Source of the DNA: Aminithiophilus ramosus
GTDB taxonomy: Bacteria > Synergistota > Synergistia > Synergistales > Aminithiophilaceae
Reading direction: 5' to 3'
DNA length: 64,000 nucleotides
NCBI RefSeq assembly: GCF_018069705.1
Contig: NZ_CP072943.1
Span: 2,543,453-2,607,452, forward strand
Shown here in pieces: positions 36,629 to 43,782 of this stretch. The notes below the pieces were generated by a model that saw only the letters and a list, made by a program, of their open reading frames with translations, did no database searches and had not been told where the DNA came from. Numbering within the stretch: position 1 is the stretch's first letter; each line of letters starts with the position of its first letter. The position numbers and the translations under genes are program-made.

Positions 36629-37006
36629 TTACTCGAGGTCGGCCCAGGCCCGCTCCCCGTCGAAGTGCAGCGTGATGCGGCCGTACTTCAGCAGATTGAT
36701 GTCCTCGAAGGTGAGGGAGTCCTCGTTCTCGTCGGTGACCATGATGTCCCAGTGCGACCGGGACTTGTCGAAACCGGAGAAGTTGATCTCGATGGAGTCG
36801 CCGTCGGAGAGGACGGAGCCCTCGATCATGTTCTCCTCCCAATCCTCGCTGCTGGAGAGGGAAATGTAGAGGCCGTGAATGTCGGAACCCGTCCTGTTGA
36901 CGATAACGCAATCCTGAGCTCCGGCATGGGCCATCGGGCCCCCCAGGAACACACAAAGAACCAACGCGGCGACGGCAGCTCCGAAACGACCGATAAAACG
37001 CCTCAT
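36629..37006 (-). CDS. Small secreted protein of unknown function
   Basis: A 125-aa protein with a clear signal peptide: MRRFIGRFG, a hydrophobic Ala/Val/Leu core and AHAGA as the cleavage region. The ~100-residue mature part is acidic and beta-rich (CVIVNRTGSDIHGLYISLSSSEDWEEN, WDIMVTDENEDSLTFEDINL). This pattern of a short periplasmic beta domain with an NRTG...LYIS..SSEDW motif recurs in uncharacterised bacterial proteins. The ATG at 37006 has GGAGG upstream. An overlapping frame from 37013 has no family features and was rejected. It is the last gene before the shared terminator; ridA lies upstream on the same strand. Confidence 0.75.
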   Translation of the reverse strand: MRRFIGRFGAAVAALVLCVFLGGPMAHAGAQDCVIVNRTGSDIHGLYISLSSSEDWEENMIEGSVLSDGDSIEINFSGFDKSRSHWDIMVTDENEDSLTFEDINLLKYGRITLHFDGERAWADLE

Positions 37007-37125
37007 CACACATCTCTCCTCCCGGCTTGTGCGCCCGAAAAGGGCGATGGATCCCGCATAAGGCGACATGGGAAATCGCTTCCGGCGATAACGCTTTCGC
37101 GCCACAGGCTCCGGCGACGCCTTCT

Positions 37126-37156
37126 CCGTCGTCGAGAGGGCTCGCCCTCCCGACGG
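37126..37156 (-). terminator. Hairpin after ridA
   Basis: CCGTCG (37126-37131) pairs with CGACGG (37151-37156) and encloses a second 6-bp GAGGGC/GCCCTC stem. No T tract. It lies just downstream of ridA on the minus strand. Confidence 0.45.
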
Positions 37157-37168
37157 ACGGCGCTTTCT

Positions 37169-37543
37169 TCAGCGCCGGGCCAGCACTTCGATCTCGACGA
37201 GCCCCCCGGCGGGAAGGGCCGCCACCTGAACGCAGGAGCGGGCCGGGAAGGGCTCGGCGAAGAAGGAACCGTAGACGGCGTTGACGACGGCGAAGTCCTT
37301 CATGTCGGCCAGGAAGATCGTCGTCTTGACCACGTTCTCCAGAGTCAGCCCCGCCGCGTCGAGGACGTTGCCGATGTTCTCCAGGGCCTGACGGGCCTGG
37401 GCCTCGACGCCGTCGACGAGCTTGCCCGCCGCGGGATCGATGCCGAGCTGGCCCGAGAGGAAGACCGTGTCGCCTCCGTCGATGGCCGGGGAGTAGGGGC
37501 CGAGAGCCTTCGGTGCCTTGTCGGTGTGGATTGCCTTCTTCAC
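37169..37543 (-). CDS. ridA: RidA family enamine/imine deaminase
   Basis: A 124-aa protein of the YjgF/YER057c/UK114 family. GPYSPAI near residue 15, VFLSGQLGIDP, and the C-terminal FPARSCVQVAALPAGGLVEIEVLA contain the conserved Arg that binds the carboxylate of 2-aminoacrylate-type intermediates. RidA hydrolyses reactive enamines/imines released by PLP enzymes, suitable for a cell with much PLP-based amino-acid breakdown. The GTG start follows AAGGAG. It is 24 bases downstream of the NSS symporter gene and likely co-transcribed. Confidence 0.95.
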   Translation of the reverse strand: MKKAIHTDKAPKALGPYSPAIDGGDTVFLSGQLGIDPAAGKLVDGVEAQARQALENIGNVLDAAGLTLENVVKTTIFLADMKDFAVVNAVYGSFFAEPFPARSCVQVAALPAGGLVEIEVLARR

Positions 37544-37567
37544 TGTCAGATCACTCCTTGAACGAGA

Positions 37568-38959
37568 TTAGAGATCGAGGCCCACCAGGGCCGCCAGAGG
37601 TTTGAGGAGGCCGACGCTCTCGAGCCAGATGATGCCGATGGCCCAGGGGGAGACGTAACGGACGGTCCAGAACCAGAAGGGCACGTAGGCGCTGCGGATG
37701 GTGCCGCCGTTGGAAAGCTCCTCCATGGCTCCCTTTTTCCAGACCCAGCCGACGAGAAGGGCGCACATGAGGGCCGAAAGGGAAAGGGCGATGTTGGAGA
37801 CGAAGTAATCGTAGCAGTCGAAGAAGGTTTTGCCCAGGAAGGTCACCTCTTTCCAGACCCCGAAGCTGAGGGAGGCCGGAACGGCGATGACGAAGCAGAC
37901 GGAGCCGTAGGCCGTCGCCACCTTCTTGCGGTCCGCGGAGAACCGCTCCGAGAAGAAGGAGACGGCCACCTCCATCATGTTGATCGACGACGTGAGGGCG
38001 GCGATGACGAGAAGGATGAAGAAGGCCCCGGCGAAGAGGGTGCCGGCCGGCATGGCGCCGAAGACGGCCGGGAGGGTGATGAAGACCAGCCCCGGACCGG
38101 CGGCGGGCTCCATGGAGAAGGCGAAGACGGCGGGGAAGATGACCAGTCCGGCCATGCAGGCGATGGCCGTGTCGCAGAGGGCGACCCAGAAGGCCGACTG
38201 GATCAGATTCTCCTCCCTGTCGAGATAGCTGGCGTAGGTGGTCATGCTCGAAATGCCGACGCTGAGGGAGAAGAAGCTCTGGGCCAGGGCCGCCACGACG
38301 ACGCCCAGGGTGATCTTGGAGAAGTCGGGCCGGAGAAACCACCGAAGGCCCTCGCGGGCTCCGGGAAGGGTGACGGAACGGAGGACGAGGGCGACGAGGA
38401 GAACGAAGAGAACGGGCATGAGGATCTTGCTGTAGCGCTCGATGCCCGCGGCGACGCCTTGGGCGATGATGAAGGCCGTGGCTCCCATGAAGAGGAAGAG
38501 GTAGGCGATTGGGGCGCCGACGCCGCCGATGAAGCTCCCGAAGAAGGCCCCGGCCCCGTCGGGCGTGATGCCGCCGAAACGGCCAAGACAGGCCTGGAGG
38601 GCATAGCGGATCGTCCAGCCTCCGACGACGGAGTAGAAGGCCAGGAGGAGGAAGGAGGTGAGAACGCCGAGGTAACCGACCCAGGCGAAGCGGGCGGAGA
38701 GCTTGCGGTAGCACTCGACGGCGTTGGAGCGGCCGTGGCGCCCGATGACGAACTCGACGAGGAGAAGGGCCGTGGCGACGAAGATGACGAAGAAGAGATA
38801 GACGAAGACGAAGGCGCCGCCGCCGTTCACCCCCGCCATGTAGGGAAAACGCCAGATGTTGCCGAGCCCGATGGCGGAACCGGCCGAGGCCAGGATAAAA
38901 CCGACGCGCGAGGTGAACCGGTCGCGCTGAGGCGTCCTTGTGTCATCCTGCAGGGACAT
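37568..38959 (-). CDS. Neurotransmitter:sodium symporter (NSS) family amino-acid transporter
   Basis: A 463-aa LeuT-fold transporter with about 12 hydrophobic segments. The ATG at 38959 follows AAAGGAG. SRVGFILASAGSAIGLGNIWRFPY and NGGGAFVFVYLFFV form TM1-TM2 with the Na+ and substrate-site unwinding; later SFFSLSVGISSMTTYASYL corresponds to TM6. Bacterial NSS members carry amino acids such as tryptophan, tyrosine, leucine or methionine. The gene shares a ridA operon and has a leader element like that of the tryptophanase gene, pointing to an aromatic amino acid, though this is inferred. Confidence 0.9.
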   Translation of the reverse strand: MSLQDDTRTPQRDRFTSRVGFILASAGSAIGLGNIWRFPYMAGVNGGGAFVFVYLFFVIFVATALLLVEFVIGRHGRSNAVECYRKLSARFAWVGYLGVLTSFLLLAFYSVVGGWTIRYALQACLGRFGGITPDGAGAFFGSFIGGVGAPIAYLFLFMGATAFIIAQGVAAGIERYSKILMPVLFVLLVALVLRSVTLPGAREGLRWFLRPDFSKITLGVVVAALAQSFFSLSVGISSMTTYASYLDREENLIQSAFWVALCDTAIACMAGLVIFPAVFAFSMEPAAGPGLVFITLPAVFGAMPAGTLFAGAFFILLVIAALTSSINMMEVAVSFFSERFSADRKKVATAYGSVCFVIAVPASLSFGVWKEVTFLGKTFFDCYDYFVSNIALSLSALMCALLVGWVWKKGAMEELSNGGTIRSAYVPFWFWTVRYVSPWAIGIIWLESVGLLKPLAALVGLDL

Positions 38960-38973
38960 CGCGAGTTCTCCTT

Positions 38974-39039
38974 TCAAGCGGGAAGAAGAGGCAGATGACC
39001 GGGCCAGGTCTTGCGGACCTCGGGCCCGGAAAACTCCAT
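38974..39039 (-). CDS. Possible leader peptide of the NSS symporter operon
   Basis: A 21-codon frame (MEFSGPEVRKTWPGHLPLLPA) starts at 39039, contains one Trp codon (codon 12, followed by Pro) and ends with a TGA that overlaps the ribosome site of the symporter gene. It spans the hairpin at 38999-39029. This layout is like that of attenuation or coupling peptides such as TnaC. No good ribosome site precedes the ATG, so translation is uncertain. Confidence 0.3.
   Translation of the reverse strand: MEFSGPEVRKTWPGHLPLLPA
38999..39029 (-). promoter_or_regulatory. Leader hairpin of the NSS symporter operon
   Basis: CCGGGCC..AGGTC pairs with GACCTGGCCCGG: 12 bp with a 2-base bulge and a 5-base loop, ending about 25 bases before the ribosome site of the symporter gene. 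It is inside the putative leader frame. Confidence 0.5.
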
Positions 39040-39074
39040 CTCGGCTGCTCTCGGCTCGGTTGGAGACCTCTGTC
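39034..39074 (-). promoter_or_regulatory. Leader element shared with the tryptophanase gene (NSS copy)
   Basis: Read on the minus strand it contains, in order, CAGAGGTCTC, CCGAGCCGA, CAGCCGA and GGAG. The same blocks in the same order and nearly the same spacing are at 41868-41909 before tnaA. A further CAGCCGAGA lies upstream at 39082-39090. The element lies ~80 bases after the predicted transcription start. Confidence 0.6.
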
Positions 39075-39158
39075 TGACTCGTCTCGGCTGGCGGGGAGGA
39101 AGCTGTCGGGCTAGGTCACGCCATCACCTCCGGGGCGTTGCGACGAGTAATCGCGGCC

Positions 39159-39187
39159 ATTGTACCACCAAAGCGACGAAATTCACA
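39159..39187 (-). promoter_or_regulatory. Candidate promoter of the NSS symporter-ridA operon
   Basis: TACAAT at 39159-39164 (minus) with TGTGAA 17 bases upstream, a weak -35. It predicts a leader of about 190 bases. Between it and the DUF3795 gene (39188-39267) nothing is seen. Confidence 0.4.
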
Positions 39188-39267
39188 TAAAGGCCCTCGC
39201 GGCCGAAACGAAGCCGGGCGCAGGCCAGGCGGGACTCGAGAACGTGCCTATCGTCGGCAAAAACAGA

Positions 39268-39744
39268 TCATCTCTTCAATAGAGAAATATTTCTTCTTAT
39301 GAATTTATTTCCTGGATCATTGCCACATTTCTTGCATATTATATAATACGGCGAATTTATGAATCCGCAGGACTCACATGAATAATCTTCCTTCATCTTC
39401 TCCAGCCATTGTGTAACCCCTTTTTCTTTTCTGAATCGCGCTGATTCGAACAATTCAGCACGATGAGGCATTTGTCCTTGAAATTCCCTGAGTTCATCAC
39501 ATGGAAAATCATGACATTCCTCACAGTTATCTATTTCTTTATTCTGAGCACACTCTCTGTATCTGCAACTTCTACAATGCAGACTCAAAATCTTTGATCG
39601 ACATCCCTCGCAGGGGATGTCCTCCTTCTTTGTTTTCATTTTTTGGGCAATTCTTTCAAGTTCTTTGTCATCCTTGTTTTGAGTCGCTATATACACACCG
39701 CAGGACTCGCAAAAAAGGCCACAATACGCCACCGAATCTTTCAT
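39268..39744 (-). CDS. DUF3795 cysteine-rich protein, low-GC gene
   Basis: A 158-aa cytoplasmic protein with about 17 cysteines in CxxC and CxxxC pairs: YCGLFCESCGVY at the N-terminus, CEGCRS, HCRSCRYREC, CEECHDFPC and a C-terminal CESCGF...ICKKCG zinc-ribbon-like pair. The first half matches DUF3795, whose function is unknown; metal or Fe-S binding is likely. The ATG at 39744 follows AAAGGAG. Base composition is far lower in GC than all neighbours (from about 39255 to 39790), pointing to recent transfer. No mobile-element gene is beside it. Confidence 0.8.
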   Translation of the reverse strand: MKDSVAYCGLFCESCGVYIATQNKDDKELERIAQKMKTKKEDIPCEGCRSKILSLHCRSCRYRECAQNKEIDNCEECHDFPCDELREFQGQMPHRAELFESARFRKEKGVTQWLEKMKEDYSCESCGFINSPYYIICKKCGNDPGNKFIRRNISLLKR

Positions 39745-40008
39745 TTCGCTTTCTCCTTTACTCACCGGAGATGCTGCATAGCTTCTTCGTAACGCCTTTA
39801 TGACGCCGAATCGCGCCGCAAACGCCCTCCAGAGGTGGATCCCCCCGTCAAAACCCGAGGACCCCGAAGGCCATCGGAGCCAGACCGCCATCGGTCCCTC
39901 CCGGTTCGAGAAGCGAGCCTCTCTCGGCGTGCTGCAGGCCATGTCGTCCGCCACAAGAAGCGGCCCACCCGCCTGAGGGACAGCACCGCCATCGGGAACG
40001 GCGACGCC

Positions 40009-40755
40009 TCACCGCGCCATCAGGGCGAACACGCCCCAACCCAGGTATTCGCGCGTGTAGGCGGCGTAGCGCTCCGGTTCCGACGTCAGCCTGGCCCGAA
40101 CCTCTTGCGCGAAATCGTCGTCGGCGTTGGCCTCGAGCCACCGGCGCATGGTGAGCCACTTGGCCGCCTCGTATCGGTCCCAGCCCTCCTGGTCGGCCAG
40201 GACCATTTCGACGACGTCGTAGCCGAGGCGGCCGAAAGACGCGAGGAGTTCCGGAAGGCCGAGAAAGTCGGAGACCGATCGGGCAAGACAGCCCTTGGCA
40301 ACCTCTTCCGTCGGCGGCATCCGGCGCCAGTAGGGCTCGCCGATGAGGATGATCCCTCCGAAGGCCAGGCTCCGGGCCAGAAGCTCCACCGTGCCGGCGA
40401 CGCCCCCGCCGATCCACGTGGCGCCGACGCAGGCCGCCACGCCGACCTTCTCGTCCGAGACATAGCCGGCGGCGTCGCCGTGGATGAACGTGACCTGGTC
40501 GGCGACGCCGAGTTCCTCGGCACGGCGTTTCGCCTGCTCGGTGAAGAGGGGGCTCATGTCGACGCCGGTGCCGGTGATGCCGTGATCGCGCGCCCAGGTG
40601 CAGAGCATCTCCCCCGAACCGCTGCCGAGATCGAGGACGCTCGTCCCCCGCTCCAGACGCAGCGCCGCGCCGAGAGTGGCGAACTTTTCGGGCGTGAAGG
40701 GGTTGTGGATGCGGTGACCGCTCTCCGTGACGGTGAAGATCCGTGGAATATCCAA
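40009..40755 (-). CDS. SAM-dependent methyltransferase, class I
   Basis: A 248-aa protein from a TTG at 40755 preceded by GAAAGGGGA. Motif I VLDLGSGSGEML (near 45-55) binds SAM, followed by GTGVDMSPLF and FIHGDAAGY, the usual class I order. The rest (WIGGGVAGTVELLARSLAFGGIILIGEPYW) is like ubiE/SmtA-type small-molecule methyltransferases. The substrate is unknown. An in-frame ATG at 40947 would add a low-complexity extension with no family match. The 264-base gap between it and the DUF3795 gene carries nothing supported. Confidence 0.8.
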   Translation of the reverse strand: MDIPRIFTVTESGHRIHNPFTPEKFATLGAALRLERGTSVLDLGSGSGEMLCTWARDHGITGTGVDMSPLFTEQAKRRAEELGVADQVTFIHGDAAGYVSDEKVGVAACVGATWIGGGVAGTVELLARSLAFGGIILIGEPYWRRMPPTEEVAKGCLARSVSDFLGLPELLASFGRLGYDVVEMVLADQEGWDRYEAAKWLTMRRWLEANADDDFAQEVRARLTSEPERYAAYTREYLGWGVFALMAR

Positions 40756-41047
40756 TGCAGAAAATCCCCTTTCGGACGTGAACAGATTCGGTCGGGGCCC
40801 GACCGGAGGACAGGGCCTTCCCGGCTTTTCCGCGGCCATGCCCGCCCCGCCGGAACCCGGTCCAGCGACAGGGCCCGCTCGGAAGCGCCGACCGGCCGCC
40901 GCGTTCCGAGTCACGGCGGCCCCGGAAGACGGGACGACCGCCTTCAAGGGCAGCTTGGCTCGTGATTCCGTTTGCGGGGGAACTATAGAGGCACGAAAAT
41001 AAAAAAAGCTGTCGAAAAAAACTGCGACGGCTACGACAAGAAAGGAT

Positions 41048-41326
41048 TCACCGACACCTCCTCTTTAGAGGAGAACCTGGCCTACGTGTCATTGAGACCA
41101 ATGCCCAACCTGTTCCATTACAGGCCGTGCATGACGTTTCATCGCCGATAACCTTGGTTTTAGCTCGTCCAGTCCCTCGGCAGGATGCACACTTTCGTGC
41201 CGGTTGGGCGACCAACACGCTGCCTTGCCCATTACAGGAAGTGCAAGACGTTTCATCGCCAAGAACCTTGGTTTTGACTCGTCCAGTCCCTCGGCAGAAT
41301 GCGCAGGTTTCAGGTCTAGTCGCCAT
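41048..41326 (-). CDS. Mini protein of two DnaJ-type zinc motifs
   Basis: A 92-aa protein built almost wholly of two copies (residues 8-35 and 46-73, period 38) of C..C.GTGR.KTKV.GDETSC..CNG.G. Each copy has the CxxCxGxG pairs of the DnaJ central zinc domain, so each should hold one Zn2+. There is no J-domain, signal peptide or membrane segment. The ATG follows GAGGAGG. It could be a stand-alone disulfide/chaperone-type or RNA-binding zinc module; the function is unknown. The tail is basic (RRPGSPLKRRC). Confidence 0.75.
   Translation of the reverse strand: MATRPETCAFCRGTGRVKTKVLGDETSCTSCNGQGSVLVAQPARKCASCRGTGRAKTKVIGDETSCTACNGTGWALVSMTRRPGSPLKRRCR
41116..41304. repeat. Internal tandem duplication, 114-base period, in the zinc mini gene
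   Basis: Bases 41116-41190 and 41230-41304 match at 66 of 75 positions by direct count. The high DNA identity (synonymous sites included) suggests a recent duplication of a 38-codon unit rather than old protein convergence. Confidence 0.8.
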
Positions 41327-41816
41327 ACTCTAGCCTCCTCTTTGATCGAATAAATTTTCACCCACTTTCTTCCCTATCCCATAAATAAACCGTTTCTGCA
41401 AGCCCGAAAGCCTCACGCGGACCTGCGGATACAAACCTGGGCTCCCTGCAAGACAGGACGATGCCAGCGAGCTTGCGGAAAGAAGACATCAAAGCCATGG
41501 GGTTCCACCTCAAGGACTATAAAGGCTTCATCCTCGTCCTCAGAGGAACGTAGTACAAGCGGAGCGGCCTTGTCAAGCGTTGATTTCATTTTTCCTACAT
41601 ACGCATGAAACAGTCTCTTCCGGCCCTTCCCGAGCCTCTCGGCCCGATCGAGGCGTTTGCCCGGGACGCGGGCCGGCCGTTCGGCGGCACCGGAGGAAGG
41701 GCTCGGCCCTTTCCGGGAAATCTCTGGAAAAAGGCAGCAAGGCCCCGACAGGCCTCCTGAGGGGGACGTCGGCGGGCCGGCTCCGTCGGACCTGGGCTTG
41801 GAAAAGGGATTGTTCG
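41327..41816. other. Gap before the tryptophanase gene with no supported gene
   Basis: Nearly 500 bases carry no convincing gene. A 30-codon frame at 41461-41553 (plus; MPASLRKEDIKAMGF...) has only a weak AGGA site and may be a remnant. A small imperfect hairpin lies near 41693-41715. GC falls below the local level between about 41327 and 41400. Confidence 0.5.
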
Positions 41817-41845
41817 TTGCTCTTCCGTGAAAGATATGCTATATC
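41817..41845 (+). promoter_or_regulatory. Candidate tryptophanase promoter
   Basis: TTGCTC (41817-41822) and TATATC (41840-41845) at 17-base spacing. The -35 is weak, consistent with an activated promoter. The transcript would begin near 41852 and carry the shared leader element. Confidence 0.4.
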
Positions 41846-41867
41846 GGTAGATAAGTTTAGCTTAGGT

Positions 41868-41909
41868 GCCAGAGGGTCTCTCAGCCGAGCCGAAGACCAG
41901 CCGAAGGAG
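41868..41909 (+). promoter_or_regulatory. Leader element shared with the NSS symporter operon (tnaA copy)
   Basis: Contains CAGAGGGTCTC, CCGAGCCGA, CAGCCGA and GGAG in the same order as the minus-strand element at 39034-39074. Here its last block is the ribosome-binding site of tnaA (AGGAG, 8 bases before the ATG), so a factor or structure on it could block translation. Confidence 0.6.
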
Positions 41910-41917
41910 TCTTTGAA

Positions 41918-43309
41918 ATGGTTGAACGCATCATGCCCGAGCCCTACCGCATCAAGATGGTGGAACCCGTCAAGGTCCCCGACAGGGACGAGAGGGAGGA
42001 GGCCCTGAAGAGGGCCCATTACAACATGTTCGGCCTCCGCTCCCAGGACGTCTACATCGATCTGCTGACCGACTCGGGGACGGGAGCCATGAGCAAGTAC
42101 CAGTGGGGTGCCCTCATGATCGGCGACGAGGCCTACGCCGGAGCGGACAGCTTCTTCAGCCTCAAGAAGGCCGTCAAGGAGATTCTGGGCTTCGACTACG
42201 TCGTCCCCACCCACCAGGGCCGGGCCGCCGAAAACGTCGTCTTCGGAACCCTCGTCAAAAAGGGCGACGTCGTCCCCTTCAACATGCCCTTCGACACGAC
42301 GCGGGCCCACATTTTCAACAACGGCGGCGAGCCGCTGGACTGCGTCATCGACGAGGCCTACCACCCCGAGGTGCAGCACCCCTTCAAGGGCAACGTGGAC
42401 ATCAAAAAGCTCGAGGCGGCCGTCGCCAAATACGGCAAGGACCGCATTCCCTTCGTCATGGTCACCATCACCAACAACTCCGGCGGCGGCCAGCCCGTGA
42501 GCCTCGAGAACCTCCGCCAGGTCTCGGACGTCTGCCGCAGCCACGGCATTCTCCTTCTCCTCGACGGCGCCCGCATGGCCGAGAACGCCTACTTCATCAA
42601 GACCCGCGAAGAGGCCTGCCGCGGCATGTCCGTCGCCGAGATCCTCAAGGAGACGATGAACACGGCCGACGCCATCACCGTCTCCTGCAAGAAGGATCCT
42701 CTCGTCAACATCGGCGGCATGGTCTGCAGCCGCACCGAGGAGCTCCACAATTCCTTCCTCCCCCGGGTCATCCTCTTCGAGGGCTACGCCACCTACGGCG
42801 GCCTGGCCGGGAGGGACCTGGAGGCCCTCGCCCTGGGACTGAGGGAGATGGTCGACGAGCAGTATCTGGCCCACCGCGTCGCCCAGGTCCGCTACCTCGG
42901 CGATCTGCTGGGCGAGGGGGGCGTTCCCTGCGTGACCCCCGCCGGCGGACATGCCATCTTCATCGACGCCGCCGCCTTCCTGCCCCACATCCCCCAGAGC
43001 GCCTACCCCGCCGACGTGCTGGGCATCGAGATCTATAGGGAAGGGGCCATCCGCGGCATCGGACTGGGCGCTCTCGCCTTCGCCACGCCCGACGAGACGG
43101 GCCGGATCGTCTACCCCAAGCTGGAGCTTTTCCGTCTTGCCATCAACCGCAGGACCTACACGAACCACCACATCGAGTTCATCGCCCAGACGATTCTGGA
43201 CGTCTACGGGCGGCGCGACGCGATCCGCTACGGCCTCAAGGAAGGCTACGCCCCGGCCGTCAAGGGGATGAAGCACTTCCTCGTCCACCTCGAACCCTAC
43301 GCCCTCTAA
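41918..43309 (+). CDS. tnaA: Tryptophanase (tryptophan indole-lyase)
   Basis: A 463-aa PLP enzyme of the beta-eliminating lyase family, splitting tryptophan to indole, pyruvate and ammonia. IDLLTDSGTGAMS, PTHQGRAAEN and the SCKKDPLVNIGG Schiff-base region (Lys pair 258-259) are intact. The close relative tyrosine phenol-lyase has Thr in the FTTT stretch and Arg (R381) in the phenol pocket. Here the stretch is FDTT (D126) and the Arg position is Leu in IRGIGLG, as in tryptophanase. Substrate choice therefore favours tryptophan. It stands alone, followed by a hairpin terminator; a leader element is shared with the NSS symporter operon. Confidence 0.88.
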   Translation: MVERIMPEPYRIKMVEPVKVPDRDEREEALKRAHYNMFGLRSQDVYIDLLTDSGTGAMSKYQWGALMIGDEAYAGADSFFSLKKAVKEILGFDYVVPTHQGRAAENVVFGTLVKKGDVVPFNMPFDTTRAHIFNNGGEPLDCVIDEAYHPEVQHPFKGNVDIKKLEAAVAKYGKDRIPFVMVTITNNSGGGQPVSLENLRQVSDVCRSHGILLLLDGARMAENAYFIKTREEACRGMSVAEILKETMNTADAITVSCKKDPLVNIGGMVCSRTEELHNSFLPRVILFEGYATYGGLAGRDLEALALGLREMVDEQYLAHRVAQVRYLGDLLGEGGVPCVTPAGGHAIFIDAAAFLPHIPQSAYPADVLGIEIYREGAIRGIGLGALAFATPDETGRIVYPKLELFRLAINRRTYTNHHIEFIAQTILDVYGRRDAIRYGLKEGYAPAVKGMKHFLVHLEPYAL

Positions 43310-43343
43310 AGCGCTGAAGCAAAAGAGGGTCGGAAGACGCATC

Positions 43344-43376
43344 GGGGCCGCCGGAGGTGACGCCTCCGGCGGCCCC
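43344..43376 (+). terminator. 14-bp perfect hairpin after tnaA
   Basis: Arms 43344-43357 and 43363-43376 pair exactly around TGACG. It lies between tnaA and the CsaA-like gene; a T tract is lacking. Confidence 0.65.
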
Positions 43377-43413
43377 CTGTCCTTCAGGAAGCGTCATCGA
43401 AAGGAGCCCTGTC

Positions 43414-43779
43414 ATGTCCGAAGACAAACCGTCCCTGTCCGCCCAGAACCTCGACTACGAGACTTTCCTCGCCGTCGACATGCGCGTCGGCCGCATCATC
43501 GCCGTCGAGCCCAACGCCAAGGCCCGCAAACCCAGCTACTGCCTCAAGGTCGACTTCGGGCCCGAGATCGGCGTCAAGGCCAGCAGCGCCCAGATCGTCG
43601 ATCTCTACGACAGAGGGGACCTCATCGGCCGCCGCGTCATCGCCGTCGTCAACTTCCCGCCCAAGCGCATCGCCGGTTTCCTTTCGGAGGTGCTCGTCAT
43701 GGGCGCCCCCGACGCGAAGGGGCGGGTGGCCCTTCTCTCCGTCGACGGCGACGTCCCCCTGGGAGCGCGGATCTTCTAG
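43414..43779 (+). CDS. csaA: tRNA-binding-domain protein, CsaA-like
   Basis: A 121-aa OB-fold protein. YETFLAVDMRVGRIIAVEPN and KPSYCLKVDFGPEIGVKASSAQI, then VVNFPPKRIAGFLSEVLVMGA, follow the CsaA/MetG-C tRNA-binding pattern. CsaA is described as a secretion-linked chaperone in Bacillus and is homologous to the C-terminal domain of MetRS. The ATG at 43414 follows AAAGGAG; an earlier in-frame start lies inside the tnaA terminator. It converges with the ComB-like gene, four bases away. Confidence 0.9.
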   Translation: MSEDKPSLSAQNLDYETFLAVDMRVGRIIAVEPNAKARKPSYCLKVDFGPEIGVKASSAQIVDLYDRGDLIGRRVIAVVNFPPKRIAGFLSEVLVMGAPDAKGRVALLSVDGDVPLGARIF

Positions 43780-43782
43780 GGC

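Noticed and set aside
34964-36675. A plus-strand frame with a good AAAGGAGGA site before an ATG, overlapping the SSS symporter gene
   Set aside because: The product is Arg/His-rich out-of-frame sequence and the overlapping frame is a clear symporter with its own ribosome site.
36354-37013. A 219-codon minus-strand frame with GGAGG close to its ATG, overlapping the small secreted protein
   Set aside because: Its product is Arg-rich shadow sequence that runs through the bidirectional terminator into the symporter gene's antisense strand.
39034-39074. T-box, glycine, SAM or lysine riboswitch in the NSS or kamA leaders
   Set aside because: None of the consensus cores known to me for these classes could be found by eye in either leader.
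41461-41553. A 30-codon frame in the gap before tnaA
   Set aside because: No good ribosome site and no recognisable family; it may be a gene remnant but cannot be supported.
41918-43309. Tyrosine phenol-lyase as the identity of the lyase
   Set aside because: The phenol-pocket Arg is replaced by Leu and the FTTT stretch is FDTT, as in tryptophanase.
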